A DNA stretch of 64,000 bases from Bacteroidota bacterium. Lineage in GTDB: Bacteria; Bacteroidota; Bacteroidia; B-17B0; Aurantibacillaceae. Positions 20,259-27,643 of this stretch are shown here, piece after piece. The stretch is from NCBI GenBank assembly GCA_013697245.1, contig JACCXH010000007.1, positions 1 to 64,000 of the forward strand, given 5' to 3'. Made by a program: the position numbers and the translations under genes. A model generated the notes under the pieces. That model did no database searches. It had not been told where the DNA came from and saw only the letters and a list, made by a program, of their open reading frames with translations. Every line of letters begins with the position of its first letter. Positions within the stretch are counted from its first letter, which is position 1.

Positions 20259-20985
20259 CTAAAAATAAAGCTTTTGCTTCTACATTGGTGCCGGCAGCCT
20301 TGCGGTCTTTTGCTTCGATAATTTTTTTAAAATCGCTAAGAGATATTTTATTTTTGCCAACCAATAATAAAGTGCCTACAATTGCTCTTACCATGCCGCG
20401 TAGAAAGCGATCGGCGCTAATTGTAAATCGCCACTGATCTATATTTGTTTTTTGCCAGATAGCTTTTGTAATAATACAGTTGTTGGTTTTATTTTGTGTG
20501 TGCAATTTACTAAAGCTGGTAAAATCAGAATACTCTAAAAGAAAAGAAGCTGCTTTGTTCATTAATTCAAAATCAAGATCGCCATAAACATACAAACTAA
20601 AATTATCAATAAACGGATTTTTTTTGCGGTGTATAAAATAATAGTATGTCCTTGAGGTAGCGCTATATCTTGCATGCGCGGCAGGTAAAACACTTTGGAT
20701 GTTTTGAACGGAGATCTCGATCGGTAATACCGTATTGAATTTATAGATCCAGTGATCTTTATTCTCGATAAGGTCTTTACAATTACTTTCAAAATGCGCC
20801 ACGTAATTTTTGGCATTTACGCCGGTATCTGTTCTGCCACCGCCTGAAAACTCTACCCTTTCTTTTAAGATCATCGATACTTTTTCTTCTAAAACCTGCT
20901 GTACTGTATTAGGTGTATTATCCTGAATCTGCCAACCATTAAAGTTAGTTCCATTATAAGAAAGCGTTAAAAAGTAACGGGCCAT
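20221..20985 (-). CDS. truA: tRNA pseudouridine synthase A
   Basis: A 254-residue enzyme that makes pseudouridine at positions 38-40 of the tRNA anticodon stem. The catalytic Asp sits in GGRTDTGVNA near residue 56, after the N-terminal strand YFLTLSYNGTNFNGWQ; RFTISADRFLRGMVRAIVGTLL is the conserved C-terminal block. Normal length. First gene of a tightly packed operon with the ABC exporter (overlapping) and trmB. It is divergent from rlmD, and their 113-bp spacer holds two palindromes. Confidence 0.97.
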   Translation of the reverse strand: MARYFLTLSYNGTNFNGWQIQDNTPNTVQQVLEEKVSMILKERVEFSGGGRTDTGVNAKNYVAHFESNCKDLIENKDHWIYKFNTVLPIEISVQNIQSVLPAAHARYSATSRTYYYFIHRKKNPFIDNFSLYVYGDLDFELMNKAASFLLEYSDFTSFSKLHTQNKTNNCIITKAIWQKTNIDQWRFTISADRFLRGMVRAIVGTLLLVGKNKISLSDFKKIIEAKDRKAAGTNVEAKALFLVGINYPKEIFSE

Positions 20986-21008
20986 TTTGCAAAATTACGC
21001 ACTTTTTA

Positions 21009-21061
21009 TGAATAACCCCGCCAGGGTTATTCAGGTAATAACAGCTAACCCCGGCAGGGTT
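21009..21061. repeat. Two adjacent REP-like palindromes between truA and rlmD
   Basis: The first palindrome has perfect 10-bp arms (21009-21018 and 21024-21033) around a 5-nt loop. The second has 5-bp AACCC/GGGTT arms (21047-21051, 21057-21061) around CGGCA. Both share the core AACCCCGSCAGGGTT (S = C or G), which is its own near reverse complement, and they are 28 bp apart. This looks like a short dispersed repeat family rather than a terminator: neither is followed by a T run and both lie between divergent genes. Confidence 0.7.
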
Positions 21062-21089
21062 TGCGGTATACAGAAAATGACTACTTTTA
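21060..21089 (+). promoter_or_regulatory. Candidate rlmD promoter overlapping the second palindrome
   Basis: TTTG at 21060-21063 and TACTTTTA at 21082-21089 (seven of eight positions of TAnnTTTG) are 18 bp apart, close to the usual Bacteroidota spacing. The -33 box starts on the last bases of the palindrome at 21047-21061. The ATG of rlmD is only 9 nt beyond the -7 box. Confidence 0.4.
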
Positions 21090-21098
21090 CAGCCCGTT

Positions 21099-22508
21099 AT
21101 GAGCAAGATCAAAAAGAATTTTATATTAGAAAACCTTGAAGTAATTGATATCAGCACTGAAGGTAAAGCTATTGCGAAACAGGATGGACTGGTTGTTTTT
21201 ATTGAAGGTGCTGTGCCCGGCGATGTGGTGGACGTAATGGTACACCGCAAAAAAAATAATCTTGCCGAAGGTAAAGTAGATAAGATCATAAAACTCTCTG
21301 AGTTAAGGGTAGATCCTAAATGCGAACATTTTGGAACCTGCGGCGGATGCAAATGGCAAAACCTTTCGTACAAAAGTCAATTAGAGTTTAAACAAAAATA
21401 TGTTTACGATGCTTTTACACGCATTGGTAAATTAACTTTTCCGGAGATTATGCCTATTCTGGGAAATGCCAATGAATACTATTACCGCAATAAACTTGAG
21501 TTTGGTTTCTCAAATAAAAAATGGTTGACGAACGAACAAATTGCTTCTAAAGAAGAGGTTGAAAATAAAAATGGCTTAGGTTACCACATTGCCGGTTTGT
21601 TTGATAAGATCTTGGATATTAATAATTGTTATTTACAGGCCGAGCCAAGTAATTCTATTCGTAATGCGGTACGAGAGTATGCTTTAAAAAATGATCTTTC
21701 CTTTTTTGGAATTAGGGATAAAATAGGTTTATTACGCACCTTGCTTATAAGAACAACCAGCATTGGCGAAATTATGGTGGTTGTTTCGGTATTTGAATGG
21801 CAGGAAAAAGAAGTGTTTGGTTTGCTTGATTTCTTAAAAGAAAAATTTCCGCAAATAACATCGTTACAATACACACATAATAATAAAGGCAACGATACTT
21901 TTTTTGGACTTGACATTAAAACCTATTACGGCCGAGATCATATTTTGGAAGAAATGGAGGGCCTTAAATTTAAGATCAGTGCTAAATCTTTTTATCAAAC
22001 CAATTCGCCGCAAGCCTATAACTTGTATAAAATTACACGCGACTTTGCCGGGCTTACGGGAAACGAGATCGTTTATGATCTTTATACCGGAACAGGCACG
22101 ATTGCTAATTTTATAGCCAAAAATGCAAAGCAAGTAGTTGGTATTGAATATGTTGAAGATGCAATAAAAGATGCCTTCGAAAACTCAAAGGCCAATAATA
22201 TAACAAATACCAGCTTTTTTGCAGGGGATATGAAAGACATTTTAAACCATAATTTTATATTAAATAATGGTAAACCCGATGTTATTATTACCGATCCACC
22301 AAGGGCCGGTATGTTTGAAGGTGTTATTAAGACCATAATTAGCGTTTTACCAAATAAAATAGTGTATGTAAGCTGTAACCCAAGCACACAGGCCCGCGAC
22401 CTTGCCTTAATGCAAGACCATTATAGTATTATTAAGGTACAACCTGTAGATATGTTCCCACAAACAGCACATGTAGAAAATGTAGTTTTGCTCGAAAGAA
22501 AATCATAA
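21099..22508 (+). CDS. rlmD: 23S rRNA (uracil-C5)-methyltransferase, RlmD/RumA type
   Basis: A 469-residue enzyme with an N-terminal TRAM RNA-binding domain (residues about 5-65). Its 4Fe-4S cysteine cluster reads CEHFGTCGGCKWQNL (Cys about 75, 81, 84, plus a later Cys), and a SAM-methyltransferase domain contains DLYTGTGTIANFIA, TDPPRAGM and the catalytic VSCNPSTQARDL. Members methylate U1939 (or U747) of 23S rRNA, or U54 of tRNA; the iron-sulfur motif favours the RlmD group, but exact position specificity is not readable here. Divergent from truA. Confidence 0.9.
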   Translation: MSKIKKNFILENLEVIDISTEGKAIAKQDGLVVFIEGAVPGDVVDVMVHRKKNNLAEGKVDKIIKLSELRVDPKCEHFGTCGGCKWQNLSYKSQLEFKQKYVYDAFTRIGKLTFPEIMPILGNANEYYYRNKLEFGFSNKKWLTNEQIASKEEVENKNGLGYHIAGLFDKILDINNCYLQAEPSNSIRNAVREYALKNDLSFFGIRDKIGLLRTLLIRTTSIGEIMVVVSVFEWQEKEVFGLLDFLKEKFPQITSLQYTHNNKGNDTFFGLDIKTYYGRDHILEEMEGLKFKISAKSFYQTNSPQAYNLYKITRDFAGLTGNEIVYDLYTGTGTIANFIAKNAKQVVGIEYVEDAIKDAFENSKANNITNTSFFAGDMKDILNHNFILNNGKPDVIITDPPRAGMFEGVIKTIISVLPNKIVYVSCNPSTQARDLALMQDHYSIIKVQPVDMFPQTAHVENVVLLERKS

Positions 22509-22664
22509 CAGTTGGTTAATTGCTTGTTATTAGGGTAATTACATTAAGTTAAGATTATTAGAACCAAATAAATACCCATTACTTGGTACCCCAATTTATG
22601 ATAAAAAGTTTGTCCATATGGTTAATTATGTGTTATTTCGCATAAACTTTAAAAAAACTCGAAA

Positions 22665-22919
22665 ATGAAAAAAATTACTTTATTAGCAATTGCAGTTGTT
22701 GCAATTAGCTTTGCGTCTTGTAAAAAAGATCGCGACTGTGAGTGTACAACTACGACCGTAAGTTCAAGTGGAACTACTACAACTGGTACTGCTCAAGTTA
22801 CTACTTACAAAGACATTAAAGGTGGCGAAGCAAAATCGATCTGCCAGAAATCTGTAAATACTACTGTTAGCGGATCTGGAGCTACTACAACAAGAACTGA
22901 TGATTGTAAATTAAAATAA
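22665..22919 (+). CDS. Small Thr/Ser-rich lipoprotein (first of a tandem pair)
   Basis: An 84-residue protein with a lipoprotein signal (KKITLLAIAVVAISFASC, lipidated Cys at residue 19) and a low-complexity Thr/Ser-rich body. Four further cysteines form a CxC pair just after the lipobox (DCEC), one in SICQKS and one in DDCKLK at the C-terminus, so two disulfides are plausible in the periplasm. The next gene, 12 bp downstream, has the same signal peptide and Cys pattern. No known domain recognised. The pair ends in a strong terminator. Confidence 0.8.
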   Translation: MKKITLLAIAVVAISFASCKKDRDCECTTTTVSSSGTTTTGTAQVTTYKDIKGGEAKSICQKSVNTTVSGSGATTTRTDDCKLK

Positions 22920-22931
22920 GAAATTAAAAAA

Positions 22932-23219
22932 ATGAAAAAAATTATATTATTAGCAATAGTAGCTGTAGCAGTTACTGGCGCATCTTGCAGAAAAACACGT
23001 ACTTGTGATTGTTCAACAACTTCAACCACAGTTACAACTATTGGTAGTACTTCAAGTACTAGCACAAGCACAAGTTCAGATAAAACAGTTAAAGACAAAC
23101 AAAAGAAGGGTGACTTCAGAAAGATGGAAAATTGTTACGGAACTAAAGGTGTTTACACTACAAACTTTTCTGGTGGTTCTTATGTTACTACTTCAGAAAC
23201 TACTTGTACAATAAAATAA
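22932..23219 (+). CDS. Small Thr/Ser-rich lipoprotein (second of a tandem pair)
   Basis: A 95-residue paralogue of the preceding gene: signal peptide KKIILLAIVAVAVTGASC with the lipidated Cys at 19, CxC pair (TCDC), a Ser/Thr tract (about residues 30-55), then Lys-rich KDKQKKGDFRK, and cysteines in MENCYG and TTCTIK at equivalent positions. The two proteins differ mainly in the length of the Ser/Thr tract and the basic insert, as expected for an old tandem duplication. Function unknown; location in the inner leaflet of the outer membrane or the cell surface is inferred. Confidence 0.8.
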   Translation: MKKIILLAIVAVAVTGASCRKTRTCDCSTTSTTVTTIGSTSSTSTSTSSDKTVKDKQKKGDFRKMENCYGTKGVYTTNFSGGSYVTTSETTCTIK

Positions 23220-23236
23220 TTTAATTGTATTTAAAT

Positions 23237-23268
23237 AAAAAGCCGTTCATTAGTGAACGGCTTTTTTT
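23237..23268 (+). terminator. Rho-independent terminator, probably bidirectional
   Basis: A perfect 9-bp GC-rich stem (23241-23249 with 23254-23262, loop TTAG) flanked by AAAA on the left and a run of T on the right. It ends the lipoprotein pair and, read on the other strand, also lies 25-55 bp past the stop of the convergent MORN/VWA-like gene. Confidence 0.9.
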
Positions 23269-23292
23269 ATTTTCAGTAGTTTTGTTTTTGAA

Positions 23293-24435
23293 TTAGTTGG
23301 CCCTTATACTTCCGTTCTTAATAATATAATCAAAACCATTTATATTAAATTTTTTACCCGAGGTTTGATTGATCAGTTCAGTAATATCCTGCTCAATGGT
23401 ATGTATCGATCCTTTTGTTTTGTATGCAATATTCAGGTAATCGGTATTTATTTCCATACCCTCATAAACGCCGCACAAAATAACCCTTACAGGCACTTTT
23501 ATCCGCGAAAGCAAAAGAATGTCGCGCACCTTGGCCCAATTATCGGCAATTAAAATGACGTTATCCGGCTTTCTTACTTTTTTTAAACCGGTTAAAATTG
23601 CTTCGATCACATTCTCCGGCGGATCGCCGCCCGCTCCTTTTTTAATGGTCAATTTCATGGTATTAACAAGGTCTTCGCAGGTTTTAGCTCTGCAAACATA
23701 CACACCGCCGGTAACTCCTAACTTCTTATCTGCATCGCGCTTATTATCACCATCATTAAAAAAAACAAAGTACTGTTGCGCGGTGTCTTTTAAAAAAAAT
23801 AATTTTAGCCAGGTATTAATTTGTTTAGCATAAGGGTACATGCTGGATGTAAGATCTGTAACAATAATATTTTTTTTCCATTTAGGATTTCTGTTCAGGA
23901 TCTTATAGACACTGTTGTTTGCAGTATCGGCTATATCCGGATCAAAATCTATTGGCCCGGTGGTGGTCCTGCTTTCAAAATCAAATTTTCCGGTTTTTGT
24001 ATATACTTTGTAAACCCCATCTAAGTTTCCTTTCTTAAAATTTCCTTCCGCCTTTAAACGTCCGTTTGTGTGATAGCTGAGTTCAAGGCCTTCTTTTACA
24101 CCATTCTTATAATTTTCAATAAACTCTTTGGCACAATTTTTCGAATAAAAGGTTACAGGGCCATCCAACTGCCCGTTGTTATAATAAGTTTCTTGTTTAA
24201 CGCAACTGCTATGGTTATACCAGCTTATCTCTAAACCATGTTTTTTATTATTACGGTAAATAACTTCGTTACTTAATTTTCCGTTTGGCCAAAAGCTTCG
24301 CCAAACACCTTGCTTAAGGCTGTCTTTATCAACGGCATTAATAGTATCGCCATCGTGTAAAGAATAACTTATTAATTGCGCCTTTGAAAAAAACACATTA
24401 ATACCCAAAAAAGCTATCAACAAAAGAAACCTCAT
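23293..24435 (-). CDS. Secreted protein with MORN-type repeats and a VWA-like domain
   Basis: About 380 residues from the ATG at 24435, which gives a clean signal peptide (RFLLLIAFLGINVFFSKAQ). Residues about 35-165 hold five MORN-2 type repeats of the xGxxxxYxxNGxL kind (for example GVWRSFWPNGKLSNE, GPVTFYSKN, GLELSYHTNGRLKAEG), as in YwqK-like proteins. The C-terminal half (about 185-380) resembles a von Willebrand A fold: IIVTDLTSSMYPY fits a variant metal site (DxTxS instead of DxSxS) and GGDPPENVIEAI is the typical distal VWA motif. Fusion of the two is unusual. It is probably exported and may bind a ligand through the metal site; no partner is evident. Divergent from pheS. Confidence 0.75.
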   Translation of the reverse strand: MRFLLLIAFLGINVFFSKAQLISYSLHDGDTINAVDKDSLKQGVWRSFWPNGKLSNEVIYRNNKKHGLEISWYNHSSCVKQETYYNNGQLDGPVTFYSKNCAKEFIENYKNGVKEGLELSYHTNGRLKAEGNFKKGNLDGVYKVYTKTGKFDFESRTTTGPIDFDPDIADTANNSVYKILNRNPKWKKNIIVTDLTSSMYPYAKQINTWLKLFFLKDTAQQYFVFFNDGDNKRDADKKLGVTGGVYVCRAKTCEDLVNTMKLTIKKGAGGDPPENVIEAILTGLKKVRKPDNVILIADNWAKVRDILLLSRIKVPVRVILCGVYEGMEINTDYLNIAYKTKGSIHTIEQDITELINQTSGKKFNINGFDYIIKNGSIRAN

Positions 24436-24456
24436 CTTATAATCTTTAAAATTGTT

Positions 24457-24464
24457 TATTTTTG
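24457..24464 (+). promoter_or_regulatory. Bacteroidota -7 box for pheS
   Basis: TATTTTTG matches TAnnTTTG exactly and lies 27 nt before the pheS ATG, within the 56-bp space between divergent start codons. No TTTG is seen at the usual -33 distance. Confidence 0.4.
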
Positions 24465-24491
24465 TACAGATTATCAAGTAATTAAGTGAAT

Positions 24492-25517
24492 ATGCTCGAA
24501 AAAATACATAAGTTGTTGGAGGAAGTAGAGTCTTTTGGCGCGCAAAGCAAAGACCAGGTTGAAGAGTACCGCATTAAGTGGCTAAGCAAAAAAGGAGAAG
24601 TTACCGCCTTATTTGATGATTTTAAAAATGTACCTTCTGATCTTAAAAAAGAAGTTGGTCAAAAATTAAATCTCTTAAAAACAAAAGCGCAGGAAAAAAT
24701 AAATTCACTAAAAGAAAAATTCGAATCAGAATCTAACTCTAACGAAAAAAAAGATATTGACCTTACTTTACCCGCCTATCCTACTCTGCAGACCGGTAGC
24801 CGCCACCCGCTTTCGCTTGTAAAAGAACAGATCATTGATATTTTTGCCCGAATTGGTTTTACAGTTAGCGATGGAAAAGAAATTGAGGATGATTGGCATA
24901 ATTTTTCCGCCTTAAACACACCCGAAAATCACCCGGCGCGCGACATGCAGGATACATTTTATGTGAACCTTAACCCTGAAATGGTTTTAAGAACACAAAC
25001 TTCCAGCGTACAAGTTCATATTATGGAGTATCAAAAACCACCCATCCGTACAATTTCTCCAGGCAGGGTGTACCGTAATGAAGCTATTAGTGCCCGCGCC
25101 CATTGCCAGTTTCACCAGGTTGAAGGTTTATATATTGACGAGCACGTTTCGTTTGCAGATCTTAAACAAACGCTTTTATATTTTTCGAAGGAAATGTTTG
25201 GCGCCGAAACAAAAATAAGATTAAGACCAAGTTATTTTCCTTTTACCGAACCAAGTGCCGAAATGGACATTAGTTGTACTATTTGTAAAGGTGCGGGCTG
25301 CAATGTTTGTAAATACACCGGCTGGGTAGAAATACTGGGCTGCGGTATGGTTGACCCGCAAGTGCTTACTAATTGTAGTATTGACCCCAATAAATACAAA
25401 GGTTTTGCTTTTGGAATGGGTATTGAAAGAATATCCATGTTAAAATACCAGGTAAAAGACCTGCGTTTATTTTTTGAGAACGATGTGCGTTTCTTAAAAC
25501 AATTTACCTCTGCTTAG
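24492..25517 (+). CDS. pheS: Phenylalanine--tRNA ligase alpha subunit
   Basis: About 341 residues, the normal length of bacterial PheS, which with PheT charges tRNA-Phe. An N-terminal coiled coil (about 1-90) is followed by the class II catalytic core: HPLSLVKEQIIDIF, motif 2 region RTISPGRVYRNEAISARAHC, FHQVEGLYIDE, and motif 3 GFAFGMGIERISMLKY. A GTG codon six nt upstream (24486) is also in frame; I prefer the ATG. pheT is not in the window, so the two subunits are unlinked here. A small TPR gene follows 12 bp later. Confidence 0.97.
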   Translation: MLEKIHKLLEEVESFGAQSKDQVEEYRIKWLSKKGEVTALFDDFKNVPSDLKKEVGQKLNLLKTKAQEKINSLKEKFESESNSNEKKDIDLTLPAYPTLQTGSRHPLSLVKEQIIDIFARIGFTVSDGKEIEDDWHNFSALNTPENHPARDMQDTFYVNLNPEMVLRTQTSSVQVHIMEYQKPPIRTISPGRVYRNEAISARAHCQFHQVEGLYIDEHVSFADLKQTLLYFSKEMFGAETKIRLRPSYFPFTEPSAEMDISCTICKGAGCNVCKYTGWVEILGCGMVDPQVLTNCSIDPNKYKGFAFGMGIERISMLKYQVKDLRLFFENDVRFLKQFTSA

Positions 25518-25529
25518 CGTTAAGCTTTT

Positions 25530-25850
25530 ATGGATCGTCTAAACCGTATAGACATGTTGTTGGCCATGCTTGAAAAAGAGCGCGACGATATTTTTTTGAA
25601 CTACGCTTTAGGTATTGAATATGTTGGCGAGCTGGATGTGATACAAGCTGAATTTCAATTTAAAAAAGTAATAGGATTAGAGCCCGAATATATTGCCGCT
25701 TATTATCAACTCGGTAAATTATTTGAATCGCAATTAAAAAATACCGAAGCCCTAGAGTTTTTTAAAGCGGGCTTAGAAAAAGCAAAGGCTATGAAAAATA
25801 ATAAAGCTGTTAACGAATTCGGCGAGGCTATTTTTATGCTTGAGGAGTGA
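25530..25850 (+). CDS. Small tetratricopeptide-repeat protein
   Basis: A 106-residue cytoplasmic protein made of about two and a half TPR units: LNYALGIEYVGELDVIQAEF followed by the clearer YIAAYYQLGKLFESQLKNTE and ALEFFKAGLEKAKAM. No signal peptide or membrane segment. It begins 12 nt after pheS and is probably cotranscribed. TPRs act in protein-protein contacts; its partner is unknown. Confidence 0.85.
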   Translation: MDRLNRIDMLLAMLEKERDDIFLNYALGIEYVGELDVIQAEFQFKKVIGLEPEYIAAYYQLGKLFESQLKNTEALEFFKAGLEKAKAMKNNKAVNEFGEAIFMLEE

Positions 25851-25861
25851 GAGAAAGTCTA

Positions 25862-25922
25862 TTTTACCAAAGAGGCACTGAGGACACTGAGAAACACTAA
25901 GAAAATTTTCTTTGTGGTAAAA
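25862..25922. repeat. Intergenic imperfect palindrome of the ACCACAGAGGCAC family
   Basis: The left end (25862-25873) and the right end (25909-25922) are inverted copies of TTTTACCA(C)AAAGA with one missing base. The body at 25866-25886 matches 37573-37593 at 18 of 21 positions, and the ends resemble the palindrome at 45464-45524. It fills the space between the TPR gene and the convergent SWIM protein gene and has no coding content. Confidence 0.6.
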
Positions 25923-25925
25923 AAA

Positions 25926-27482
25926 TTAGGTAATTACCGGGTAAATTTTTGTGATGTATTGTAGCAAATGGCGTTCGTAAAGCATTTTTTCCTTTAACAC
26001 TTCAACTATATCATTTCTTTTTTCAGCGGGCAAAAGATCTAAAAACACTTTGGCTTTATTAAAAACTTCTTCCTGAAAATATGGAAATTTAGCCTCGGTA
26101 ATTGCCTGCACAAAATGCTTTACATAAAGGTCATGAAGATCTGAGTTATACTCTGGCAATTTTTTAATAACAATTTCGTTCAGCAACCTAAACTTATTTT
26201 TCTCTTTTTTTATTTCGATTATCAGCTCATCCAACCTGTTTTGATGTAATAAAATAGCAGCTATTTTCTCAAAAATATAAAAAACAGACTCTTCTTTTAG
26301 TCGCTTAAGAAGCCCGTCAATATTGGTTTTAATTTCTTTGCTCAATTCAATGAAACGTAGCAGATCTTTTTCATTAATCACAAATCCATAAATAAATTTT
26401 TCTGACAAATAATTTAGTTCGACCTCGTTATTCTTTTTTTGTTTAGCGTAAATTAAGATCTCGTCTATAAGATCCAGGTATTTATTCAGGTTTATTTTTT
26501 TTATTTTTTCGCCCGCTTGCTCCAAAAATTTAAATGCTTTTTCGTCTTTCTTTTTACATAATTCTATTTGTGCTAACGCAACAGGCAACTCGATTGCAAA
26601 TTCAAAGCTCTTTAAAGAATATGTTTTACCCTTTAGCTTTGCATCAACAATTGAAAGTTGAAGTTCAGCAATAAGTTTTCTATCAAAAGGATCTAATCTG
26701 TTCTTGTTCTGTTTGCGCTTTTTTAAGGAAGCTTTTATATTTTCAAGATCATTTATGTCGTTTACTAAACATAAAGCTCTTGGAGTTAAAAATGAAAAAG
26801 TACCAGTTCGAAAATTTGCCTGTGACCTTACAGAATAGTGAGTGGCCTCTAAAAACGCAGATCTTTCAGTGCTTACAAGACCTTTCATAAAACAAGCTTC
26901 TATTTCATTGAAAGAATTTTTGATTAATTTGTTTAATTCATTTGCGGCTTCTAGAAAATTAAAATTCGTAAGTTTAGTTAGTTCAGAAATAACTGCGAGG
27001 TGAAAATAAAACTGCTGTTTAAAAGTTGAGGCGCCGCTATGTTCAAAATTTATTTGTTTAATTATTTTTTCGATCTGCATTTCTTTTAATTTTGAGATCG
27101 CTAAATACGGCGCAGTGATCGTCTTTATTGCATTAAGATATTTTTGAAGAAAAGATCTTCGATTTAAATTTTTTGTTCTGTTTTTTCGGAGACTTTTTTT
27201 AGTTTTATGAATATTTAGAATTTCTTGCTGCAAATAAAAATTAACTGCTGCTAAATGCTCGCAATAATTTTTATTTTTACAGTAACAGTTGTAGCTAAGA
27301 ATTTTTCCGCCATTTAAATGAAGTGAGATCTCGCCGGAAATTTTTTCATCGATCAAAAAAACGAAGACATTATTTTCTGTTCTATTGACTAATTCAATTT
27401 TATTATTTACGAAAAGTTTAAGCCCCTTTTCGAGTTTAATTGCCTCAATTTTATGTTCAAATTCTTCCTGATTAAACAGCAT
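25926..27482 (-). CDS. SWIM zinc-finger protein, otherwise unassigned
   Basis: A 518-residue, Lys-rich, mostly helical cytoplasmic protein. Residues 66-76 (CYCKNKNYCEH) fit the SWIM zinc motif CxCxnCxH, preceded by the usual strand-rich segment. SWIM domains bind nucleic acid or protein and in bacteria often occur in or beside SNF2-family helicases. Here no SNF2 domain follows: the remaining 430 residues are helical, reminiscent of a repeat scaffold, and no motif was recognised. A perfect -7 box lies 8 nt before the ATG. Function unknown. Confidence 0.75.
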   Translation of the reverse strand: MLFNQEEFEHKIEAIKLEKGLKLFVNNKIELVNRTENNVFVFLIDEKISGEISLHLNGGKILSYNCYCKNKNYCEHLAAVNFYLQQEILNIHKTKKSLRKNRTKNLNRRSFLQKYLNAIKTITAPYLAISKLKEMQIEKIIKQINFEHSGASTFKQQFYFHLAVISELTKLTNFNFLEAANELNKLIKNSFNEIEACFMKGLVSTERSAFLEATHYSVRSQANFRTGTFSFLTPRALCLVNDINDLENIKASLKKRKQNKNRLDPFDRKLIAELQLSIVDAKLKGKTYSLKSFEFAIELPVALAQIELCKKKDEKAFKFLEQAGEKIKKINLNKYLDLIDEILIYAKQKKNNEVELNYLSEKFIYGFVINEKDLLRFIELSKEIKTNIDGLLKRLKEESVFYIFEKIAAILLHQNRLDELIIEIKKEKNKFRLLNEIVIKKLPEYNSDLHDLYVKHFVQAITEAKFPYFQEEVFNKAKVFLDLLPAEKRNDIVEVLKEKMLYERHLLQYITKIYPVIT

Positions 27483-27490
27483 AATTACGT

Positions 27491-27498
27491 CAAATTTA
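27491..27498 (-). promoter_or_regulatory. Bacteroidota -7 box for the SWIM protein gene
   Basis: Minus-strand TAAATTTG, an exact TAnnTTTG match, ends 8 nt before the ATG at 27482, implying a leader of a few nucleotides at most. Confidence 0.45.
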
Positions 27499-27643
27499 CC
27501 TTCTATTAGGTCAACTTAAAGGCTTTTAAATTTTAAATAACCATTAAACTGGCAAATTAATGAGTTAAACGGCATTTTTACTAAGTAAAAAGGGTCTAAA
27601 ACTAAAATCTAAATACTTATATTAGTTGCATTATGGGAAAACA

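Noticed and set aside
20954-21373. 139-codon minus-strand frame spanning the truA-rlmD spacer
   Set aside because: It runs over both palindromes and antisense to rlmD's conserved TRAM and iron-sulfur coding region; no protein-like motifs.
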